DNA of 20,577 nucleotides from an uncultured Muribaculaceae bacterium (GTDB lineage: Bacteria; Bacteroidota; Bacteroidia; Bacteroidales; Muribaculaceae). Where the stretch lies: contig CAJUIT010000028.1 of assembly GCA_910586565.1 (NCBI GenBank), positions 1-20,577 of the forward strand, in the 5' to 3' direction. The notes under the pieces were generated by a model. The model made no database searches. It saw nothing but the letters and a program-made list of their open reading frames with translations, and was not told the origin of the DNA. The first letter of the stretch is position 1. Every line of letters starts with the position of its first letter. The position numbers and the translations under genes were made by a program. Of the stretch, positions 16,089 to 20,577 are shown piece after piece.

Positions 16089-16616
16089 TTACCACATCGA
16101 CAGGGAGTAGCCTGAAACAAGCCTCAGCACCAGCACTATCACCAGAGCATACGTGCCGGCGAGCACATCGTCGAGCATCACACCCCAGCCGTTGCCAAAA
16201 CGCTCCATCTTGCGGCATCCGAGCGGTTTGAAAATGTCGATGAGGCGGAAAGCCGCAAATCCCGCTAACGCCAACAGTGCCGTGGGCCATTTATCGGGCG
16301 TGGCGGCAACAAGCAGCGGAATCCATGTTCCCACAAACTCATCGATAACCACCGTGCGGGGATCCTCCCCCCAATAGCGCTCCATCACACGCGAGGTCCA
16401 TGCCCCCACAACCGTGGTCACCACAATCAGCGCCACCGTTATCCAGAACAGGGTTGCCGGCGCCACGAAAAGATAGAGCACATACCATATCACAAGGGCT
16501 AAAAACGCCCCGACGGTGCCGGGCGCACCCGGCACAAACCCCGTTCCGAACCCCGTTGACAAAATCACATGAAACCACGGAGCCTCCCCCAGCGGATGAT
16601 TGTTATTATCGCTCAT
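16089..16616 (-). CDS. pgpA: Phosphatidylglycerophosphatase A
   Basis: The 175-residue integral membrane protein dephosphorylates phosphatidylglycerophosphate to phosphatidylglycerol in inner-membrane phospholipid synthesis. The sequence carries the PgpA signature in order: STGFGTGFVPGAPGTVGA (20-37) at the N terminus, VIDEFVG (90-96) with Asp92 and Glu93, FRLIDIFKPLG (123-133) with Asp127 and Lys130, and GNGWGVMLDDVLAG (141-154) with Asp149 and Asp150, the likely metal-binding acids. Hydrophobic segments at about 38-50, 56-72, 95-120 and 153-168 fit four membrane helices. Size and motifs agree with the family. A consensus promoter at 16738-16769 and the terminator at 16022-16049 indicate a mostly monocistronic transcript with a leader of about 115 nt. 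Confidence 0.96.
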   Translation of the reverse strand: MSDNNNHPLGEAPWFHVILSTGFGTGFVPGAPGTVGAFLALVIWYVLYLFVAPATLFWITVALIVVTTVVGAWTSRVMERYWGEDPRTVVIDEFVGTWIPLLVAATPDKWPTALLALAGFAAFRLIDIFKPLGCRKMERFGNGWGVMLDDVLAGTYALVIVLVLRLVSGYSLSMW

Positions 16617-16737
16617 ACGAGAATTTAGTAAGTCGTGGAAATTATTTTATATCATTTTACGACACTCGCAACGACCCGGCCACCCCCGGTTGCGACATAA
16701 AAGCAACATCGGCGGCAGCCAATCGGCGAATCAATGT

Positions 16738-16769
16738 CAAAGGTATCACTAAACTTGAAAAAGCGCAAA
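16738..16769 (-). promoter_or_regulatory. Promoter of pgpA
   Basis: On the minus strand TTTG (16769-16766) is followed after exactly 20 bp by TACCTTTG (16745-16738). Both elements fit the Bacteroidetes -33/-7 consensus, and the spacing is ideal. The start would be near 16731. An imperfect hairpin (CGCAAC at 16667-16672 with GTTGCG at 16689-16694) lies in the leader. Confidence 0.8.
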
Positions 16770-16858
16770 TCTTTTCCACGATTTATCACATTTGACGCAA
16801 TCGCAGCGACGCTGCGGGGTTGTTTCAAAATGCTAATCCGTGATGGCGAGGGAGCGTT

Positions 16859-17506
16859 TTATTCGGGCAGGAGTATATCGGGCATTGCGTCGACAACCCG
16901 TGTTGCTCCGGCGGCAACCAATTCGGCTCGCGACGAATTGCCATAGGTCACACCCACCGTGCGGCAACCCGCACCATCCCCCATTGCGATATCCACAGGC
17001 ATGTCGCCCACAACAACAGCATTCCGCGCCTCGCAGCCAAGCGTTTTCAGCGTGAGCAACACCGGCTCAGGATTCGGCTTGGCATGCGCCACATCGTCGC
17101 CACCGAGAATGAGCCCGAAAAAGCCGGAAATCCCGGCCGACTCGCACAGCTCCACCAACGACACCCGTGAGCGCGACGAAGCAACCGACATCGCCACTCC
17201 CCTGCGCTTCAACTCATTGAGAGTTTCCAACACCCCGGGATAAAGCCGAGTTATGAAGCTATCTTTGTTTTCATTGAAAATGCGGCGGTAGGTCACCACA
17301 CACTCGTCCAACGCACTATCCGAAAAATCGGGATAAAGAAACCTAAACCCCTCACGGAGCGGCAGCCCGATGGTGGCACGGCATTCGTCGTCGCTGCGCT
17401 CCGGCAGCCCCATTTCTTCGATAGTGCGGCGGTAAGTAAACAAAATCGAGTCGGTCGTATCAGCCAACGTCCCGTCAAAATCAAATATCACAAGTTTTGC
17501 GGTCAT
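16859..17506 (-). CDS. HAD-superfamily phosphatase, phosphoglycolate phosphatase-like
   Basis: The 215-residue cytoplasmic protein has all HAD motifs: motif I FDFDGTLAD with nucleophile Asp9 and acid/base Asp11, motif II VASSR (Ser110 or Ser111), motif III HAKPNPE with Lys143, and motif IV VVGDMPVDIAMG with Asp168 and Asp172. The helical cap between motifs I and II (about 18-90) matches the C1-cap class of phosphoglycolate/pyrophosphatase/beta-phosphoglucomutase-type enzymes. The phosphorylated substrate cannot be told from sequence. Phosphoglycolate phosphatase is a common label, but general metabolite repair or nucleotide pyrophosphatase is as likely. It lies upstream of pgpA on the same strand with its own leader. 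A TAATTTTG box on the minus strand (17648-17641) might be its -7 element, but no -33 partner is present. Confidence 0.93.
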   Translation of the reverse strand: MTAKLVIFDFDGTLADTTDSILFTYRRTIEEMGLPERSDDECRATIGLPLREGFRFLYPDFSDSALDECVVTYRRIFNENKDSFITRLYPGVLETLNELKRRGVAMSVASSRSRVSLVELCESAGISGFFGLILGGDDVAHAKPNPEPVLLTLKTLGCEARNAVVVGDMPVDIAMGDGAGCRTVGVTYGNSSRAELVAAGATRVVDAMPDILLPE

Positions 17507-17796
17507 AACAATTCCTTTCTTATCTGCGGATGAGGGTCACTAAGCAGCATTTTTAACTGCCCCACACCCCTATTCCATTGAAACTTTCCCCATCTTCATC
17601 CCACCCCTGCATTTCGTTGCAATCCCCATTAAATAACACCCAAAATTACAAAATTCCCCATATCCCGCCATCATCAACACCCGGGCAATCGCCAACCATC
17701 CAGGCCGCGGCCTCTCTCCAACCTATTGTCCGTCCCCCCCAAAATTTTGACTCTTTTCTTTTATCTGTCAATCTTTTTAAGGAAGAGACGCCCTAT

Positions 17797-17862
17797 TCTG
17801 CATCCTGCAGTCTATCTCTCTGAATCTTGCAGTCCATTCTCTCTGCATCCTGCAGTTCAATC
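17797..17862. repeat. Three tandem copies of a 21-23 bp repeat
   Basis: Copies begin at 17797, 17819 and 17842 and share TCTG(C/A)ATC(C/T)TGCAGT followed by a C/T-rich end. In each outer copy the core includes the palindrome CTGCAG. The spacing of 22-23 bp is near two helical turns. There are no unique spacers, so it is not a CRISPR array. Confidence 0.8.
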
Positions 17863-17897
17863 ACTCCCCCCTCCCCACAACATCTCCTATCCCCTTT

Positions 17898-17948
17898 CTT
17901 AAATCAAACTTTCCTGCTTGAATCAAACTTTTTTCTTGAATCCTACTC
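17898..17948. repeat. Three degenerate copies of an 18-19 bp repeat
   Basis: Copies start at 17898 (CTTAAATCAAACTTTCCTG), 17917 (CTTGAATCAAACTTTTTT) and 17935 (CTTGAATCCTACTC, diverged). They follow the first repeat set by 35 bp in the same AT-rich intergenic region. No function is evident. Confidence 0.7.
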
Positions 17949-18049
17949 AACAACATCCTATTTTAAATTTTCTTATCCCCGAAAAGCACCCTAATCCATT
18001 CAAATTAATAAAAAAGCATCGAAAAAATCCACAAAACCCACTCATCCCA

Positions 18050-18080
18050 TTGCACATTTCAAAAACTCTTCCTACCTTTG
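18050..18080 (+). promoter_or_regulatory. Promoter of the tRNA-Leu gene
   Basis: TTG at 18050-18052 and TACCTTTG at 18073-18080 are separated by 20 bp, matching the Bacteroidetes consensus. The start would be near 18087, leaving about 97 nt of leader before the mature tRNA at 18184, which is long for a single tRNA gene. Confidence 0.8.
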
Positions 18081-18183
18081 CACCACCTAAGCGACATGTG
18101 GCTGTGATGCTCACACCTTTGACCATCGCAGAGCGGCAATCCTGAACACCCCGCAAGAGCACCCACATCAGCGTAGCACCTAT

Positions 18184-18267
18184 GCCCAGGTGGCGGAATG
18201 GTAGACGCGCGCGTTTCAGGTGCGCGTGCCGAGAGGCGTGCAGGTTCGAGTCCTGTTCTGGGCACCA
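18184..18267 (+). tRNA. tRNA-Leu (anticodon CAG)
   Basis: The 84-nt sequence folds as a class II tRNA. A 7-bp acceptor stem pairs GCCCAGG with TCTGGGC. The anticodon stem is CGCGT/GCGCG (one U-G pair) around the loop TTCAGGT, with anticodon CAG at 18217-18219 reading CUG. A long variable arm (TGCCGAGAGGCGT) and a T-arm with TTCGAGT follow, and the 3' CCA is encoded (18265-18267). The variable arm supports leucine. It is flanked by a consensus promoter and a strong terminator. Confidence 0.96.
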
Positions 18268-18268
18268 C

Positions 18269-18318
18269 AAAAGCGAGATAACTAATTGAATCTTCAATAG
18301 TTATCTCGCTTTTATTTT
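18269..18318 (+). terminator. Terminator after tRNA-Leu, possibly bidirectional
   Basis: AAAAGCGAGATAACTA (18269-18284) is perfectly complementary to TAGTTATCTCGCTTTT (18298-18313) with a 13-nt loop, and AT-rich sequence follows. The perfect 16-bp stem begins two bases after the tRNA CCA end. Its A-rich and T-rich ends would also let it stop the convergent phosphoesterase transcript. Confidence 0.92.
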
Positions 18319-18405
18319 ATTCAACAGGCTAATTACGGGCAAAATTCAGATTTTCCGCATAACTTTTGGCTGCATATACGATTAGACAGTAATAGATGTA
18401 GGTGT

Positions 18406-18999
18406 TTATATCATTAGGATGTTGGGGGTGGCAATGTGGGTGTAGTCAGCGTTCATTATTGCTCCGTTGGAGAAAGTGATGCCGTGCAGAGTTGTGATGC
18501 CGTGTTGGGCGTGGATGTGGCCGAAGAGATGGAGACGGGGATGAATCTCCTTTACTTTAGCGAGGAGTTGCTCGTCTCCGTAGTTTATGTTGTCGTCATA
18601 GTCAAGGATACCGTATGCCGGGCTATGGGTTACCAGGATGTCAGTGTCTGTGGGGATTTTGGCTATATTACGCTGTTGGCGGTCGGTGATGCAGTCGCCC
18701 ATAAACATTGGCACGCCATAGAATTTCACTCCGTCGACCTCTACTCCGGAGTTGCACAAGTAGTGTACATTTGAGTCAAGACCGTCGATATTCGCGCCGT
18801 ATAGGCAATCGTCGTGATTGCCGCAGATGAAAACCTTATGGGCATAGGGCAAGTCGCAGAACCAGTTGAGGAAGTCGATGGCCTGCTGCTCTGTTCCAGT
18901 CATGGTGAAGTCGCCGGAATGGACTACAACATCGGCTTCGGGAAGGTTTTTAAGTCGATGGTGACAGCCGTGGGTGTCTGATAAATGAAGAATTCTCAT
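18406..18999 (-). CDS. Calcineurin-like metallophosphoesterase
   Basis: The 197-residue protein has every motif of the metallophosphoesterase superfamily in order: DTHG (Asp8, His10), HSGDF (Asp30), GNHDD (Asn61, His62), THSP (His125) and GHIH (His161, His163). These bind two metal ions and hydrolyse phosphate esters. The short length, with a small insertion around residues 66-120, fits single-domain prokaryotic phosphodiesterases, but the substrate (cyclic nucleotide, nucleotide or nucleic acid) is not predictable. There is no signal peptide, so it is cytoplasmic. The gene is visibly more AT-rich than the cluster to its left. It diverges from the unknown gene at 19132, and their -7 boxes are flanked by the same 10-bp element. 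Confidence 0.92.
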   Translation of the reverse strand: MRILHLSDTHGCHHRLKNLPEADVVVHSGDFTMTGTEQQAIDFLNWFCDLPYAHKVFICGNHDDCLYGANIDGLDSNVHYLCNSGVEVDGVKFYGVPMFMGDCITDRQQRNIAKIPTDTDILVTHSPAYGILDYDDNINYGDEQLLAKVKEIHPRLHLFGHIHAQHGITTLHGITFSNGAIMNADYTHIATPNILMI

Positions 19000-19013
19000 A
19001 TCGAGTTTTTTTG

Positions 19014-19038
19014 CAAATATAGCACTTAAGGTGTATCA
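19014..19038 (-). promoter_or_regulatory. Promoter of the metallophosphoesterase gene with upstream element
   Basis: On the minus strand TATATTTG (19021-19014) fits the -7 consensus. Seven bases upstream is TGATACACCT (19038-19029), identical to the element in the divergent promoter. No canonical -33 TTTG sits 20 bp away. The box is 14 bp from the start codon, so the leader would be under about 10 nt. Confidence 0.6.
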
Positions 19039-19099
19039 AAACGCAGCACACAACACATTTCTCTAATATCTGTGTGGTGCAACACTTTATGATACACCT
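19029..19099. repeat. Nested inverted repeat between divergent promoters
   Basis: AGGTGTATCA (19029-19038) is the exact reverse complement of TGATACACCT (19090-19099). Inside, GCAGCACACA (19043-19052) pairs with TGTGTGGTGC (19071-19080) at nine of ten positions. Eighteen AT-rich bases separate the inner arms. The outer arms are each 7 bp from a -7 box. Confidence 0.8.
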
Positions 19100-19114
19100 C
19101 TAAGATTAACTTTG
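19090..19114 (+). promoter_or_regulatory. Promoter of the 19132 gene with upstream element
   Basis: TAACTTTG at 19107-19114 is an exact TAnnTTTG box. TGATACACCT at 19090-19099 ends 7 bp upstream, mirroring the divergent promoter. No good -33 element is present. The gap to the ATG is 17 bp, so the leader is very short. Confidence 0.6.
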
Positions 19115-19131
19115 CGTCAAAAGATAAAGCC

Positions 19132-20169
19132 ATGACAGTACAAGAGTTATTTAAGTCCCTCTCTTTCGATGAAATCGCCGCAGCTTTGCAGCACACTCAC
19201 TTCCGCGACGTTAAAAAATTCATCAGCCAGTCAGCCGAATATAAGATGGCTTATGACCAGTTTTGCCATATCGTACCTGATGGAGATGGAGGTGAAGTAA
19301 CCTTTGACTTAGCTTTGCCGGAAGCTCTTGAAAATTCCAAAGTAAAAGCAATCGTTGCAAATAATGTTGAGGGACAATGTTGGGAGAATATATTGCAAAA
19401 AGAGGTTATTCGACCGGAGGATAATAATGTGACTGAAGCTGAAATGGCTGGCTCTATTCTTTGGGGAGCAACTTTTTATGGTTTTACTCCACATTCACAA
19501 GAACGATGTTTCGGTGACTTCTTTAATGATGATTCTCCGTTTGCAACGCAGGCGTATAGACTTGGTATCCGTGAAATGCTGCCGTATATCACAGACAAAG
19601 AGGAACGCAGGGAACTTAAAAAACTCAGCAAAGGAAATCCGGATGGAGTTCCGTGTAATAGCGAAACTATAAGATATCTATGGGAACGCCGTAAGCACTT
19701 TAACCGGAGCAAACGCAAACGTGAATACAGAATGTCGAAACGGCAGGATGAACTTTGGGAAATGAACAGGATTTATCACTACGTAGAGCGACTATGCAAG
19801 TTCGGCAATATTGAAACTGCCGGCTTTTTAGTAAGTCTTATCAAACAGATTTACCATGCCGAATCGGTCAATGACTTTATGTTGGAATCGTTTGCATACG
19901 GAGAGAATGACCGTGTTGGATATCTGAAAGAGTTGTTGGATAAGTATGCCTGTGAGATGAATGGGCCAGCGAATTCGGACAGCAAACTGACAATCATCAT
20001 TTGGAGTTCAGAATCTTTTCCTCTCAATTCCGATGAGCGAAAACAACTGCACGAATTTTTGATGAAATTCTTCGCGCTTCCGGCAACATCAATACAAATT
20101 GTATCCGGCGTAACTCAAGCGGAGAATCCGGAAATACAAATTCAATTTATCAGCATCAAAAATAAATGA
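19132..20169 (+). CDS. Protein of unknown function
   Basis: I do not recognise a characterised family for this 345-residue protein, and it lacks a signal peptide or membrane segment. The N terminus (MTVQELFKSLSFDEIAAALQ) is a helical region. Residues about 85-200 contain WENILQKEVI, then EMAGSILWGATFYGFTP and a charged helix KEERRELKKLSK. A strongly basic, helical section follows (RRKHFNRSKRKREYRMSKRQ, about 186-205) and could bind nucleic acid. The last 65 residues look like an alpha/beta segment (LTIIIWSSESFPLN, then IQIVSGVTQ). Codon use is more AT-rich than the cluster at 193-10168. It is followed after 2 bp by an LRR-like gene, so the two are probably co-transcribed. It may belong to a Bacteroidales domain of unknown function, which I cannot confirm. 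Confidence 0.82.
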   Translation: MTVQELFKSLSFDEIAAALQHTHFRDVKKFISQSAEYKMAYDQFCHIVPDGDGGEVTFDLALPEALENSKVKAIVANNVEGQCWENILQKEVIRPEDNNVTEAEMAGSILWGATFYGFTPHSQERCFGDFFNDDSPFATQAYRLGIREMLPYITDKEERRELKKLSKGNPDGVPCNSETIRYLWERRKHFNRSKRKREYRMSKRQDELWEMNRIYHYVERLCKFGNIETAGFLVSLIKQIYHAESVNDFMLESFAYGENDRVGYLKELLDKYACEMNGPANSDSKLTIIIWSSESFPLNSDERKQLHEFLMKFFALPATSIQIVSGVTQAENPEIQIQFISIKNK

Positions 20170-20171
20170 TT

Positions 20172-20577
20172 ATGGGAAGCCTAATTCAAATCACCGGCGA
20201 GACCCTCGAATGGATGGAAGGTAACCACGGTGCACTTGACATCAAGGTGCGTCGTGGGTGTTCGGTGACGGTCAAGTGTGATAGATGCCAGGATGTTGTG
20301 CTTACGGCTCAGCCGGACTATGACACATGGTGTCGCGCTGAATTCTGTTTTAGCAAGCGCGGGGCTGTTGTCCCATACATAATTGAGATTCATTCAGAAG
20401 ATGCCACTTCGATTTTGGAAATAGTTGATGTTCTATGGGATACCACGGTCGAGTCAGTAATTATCCATGATTGCCCGTCGCTGATGAGCATGAGGTTTCA
20501 CAATGTCAACATTTTTGATTTTTCAGGCTGCCCGAATCTTGAATATCTTGATTGTGATTATTATAAGGGGACGATTT
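20172..20577 (+). CDS. LRR-like protein, N-terminal part (cut by window end)
   Basis: An ATG at 20172, 2 bp after the previous stop, opens a reading frame that stays open to the last base, giving 135 codons with no stop. The protein begins MGSLIQITGETLEW and lacks a signal peptide. Several Cys occur in CDRCQD and FDFSGCPNLEYLDC. The latter (about residues 114-130) matches the Bacteroidetes leucine-rich-repeat pattern LDxSGCxxLxxLDC, and IIHDCPSLMSM (about 97-107) looks like an earlier degenerate repeat. More repeats probably continue beyond the window. LRR proteins usually bind other proteins. Gene spacing suggests an operon with the unknown protein upstream. The C terminus and full domain content cannot be judged here. 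Confidence 0.75.
   Translation, partial: MGSLIQITGETLEWMEGNHGALDIKVRRGCSVTVKCDRCQDVVLTAQPDYDTWCRAEFCFSKRGAVVPYIIEIHSEDATSILEIVDVLWDTTVESVIIHDCPSLMSMRFHNVNIFDFSGCPNLEYLDCDYYKGTI

Larger units (their letters stand above)
17507..18183. other. 677-bp gene-free region with short tandem repeats
   Basis: I see no gene here. The + strand is rich in C, A and T with few G, and open frames in it show no domain or start context. It holds two degenerate tandem repeat sets (17797-17862 and 17898-17948), a possible minus-strand -7 box at 17641-17648, and the tRNA promoter at 18050-18080. About 100 bp (18085-18183) would be the transcribed 5' leader of the tRNA precursor. I could not recognise 4.5S, 6S or tmRNA here. 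Confidence 0.7.

Noticed and set aside
16802..16816. Hairpin CGCAGC/GCTGCG as terminator of the HAD gene
   Set aside because: The stem is short with a 3-nt loop and no T-run follows on the minus strand.
17641..17648. Minus-strand TAATTTTG as the promoter of the HAD gene
   Set aside because: It has no -33 partner at the right distance and lies about 135 bp from the start, so it is only mentioned in the region note.
17797..17948. CRISPR-like array
   Set aside because: The repeats are adjacent with no unique spacers, are degenerate, and no cas genes are present.
17947..18297. Minus-strand open frame across the tRNA-Leu
   Set aside because: It covers a clear tRNA and its terminator, so it is not a gene.

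Overview
The window looks like chromosomal DNA of a member of the Bacteroidales. Several promoters fit the Bacteroidetes pattern (a -7 box TAnnTTTG with a TTG/TTTG element about 20 bp upstream). Shine-Dalgarno sequences are nearly absent, and the protein families present (PepSY-like, NTF2-like exported proteins, SGNH-plus-LamG enzymes, LRR proteins) are typical of that group. The fairly high G+C and codon use would suit a gut Muribaculaceae-like lineage, but that placement is an inference. A run of 20 A at positions 1-20 may mark a contig edge.

Region 1 (about 30-10,263, + strand) is the most unusual part. It has a promoter and a large inverted repeat, then eight co-directional genes: a three-TM protein with an arginine-rich tail, a 1040-residue tubulin-like GTPase with a Pro-rich linker and a C-terminal GYF_2 domain, a membrane protein joining a zinc ribbon to a MORN-type repeat, and five Sec-exported proteins (one NTF2-like, one TPR-like, one with a glycine-zipper-like stretch, two unrecognised). 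It ends at a strong 13-bp-stem terminator. One weak terminator-like hairpin and two sets of A-rich tandem repeats lie between the tubulin-like gene and the zinc-ribbon gene. The layout suggests a cytoplasmic filament or scaffold linked through membrane proteins to an envelope apparatus. That function is inference.

Region 2 (10,322-12,502, + strand) encodes an exported SGNH-hydrolase/LamG protein and a small periplasmic PepSY-like protein. A 189-bp gap between them may hold a structured leader.

Region 3 (12,513-17,506, - strand) encodes, in transcription order, a HAD phosphatase, phosphatidylglycerophosphatase A (pgpA, with its own promoter and terminator), a PMCA-type calcium P-ATPase and a ZIP-family metal transporter. 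The last two are 18 bp apart and form a likely cation-transport operon.

Region 4 (17,507-18,318) has about 680 bp without a gene, carrying two families of short degenerate tandem repeats. It is followed by a promoter, a tRNA-Leu(CAG) with encoded CCA, and a perfect 16-bp-stem terminator.

Region 5 (18,406-20,577) lies just past the tRNA and is visibly more AT-rich. A calcineurin-like phosphoesterase gene diverges from a gene of unknown function, which is followed 2 bp later by an LRR-like gene cut off by the window end. The divergent promoters share a 10-bp element at exactly the same distance from each -7 box. This part looks accessory and possibly acquired next to the tRNA.
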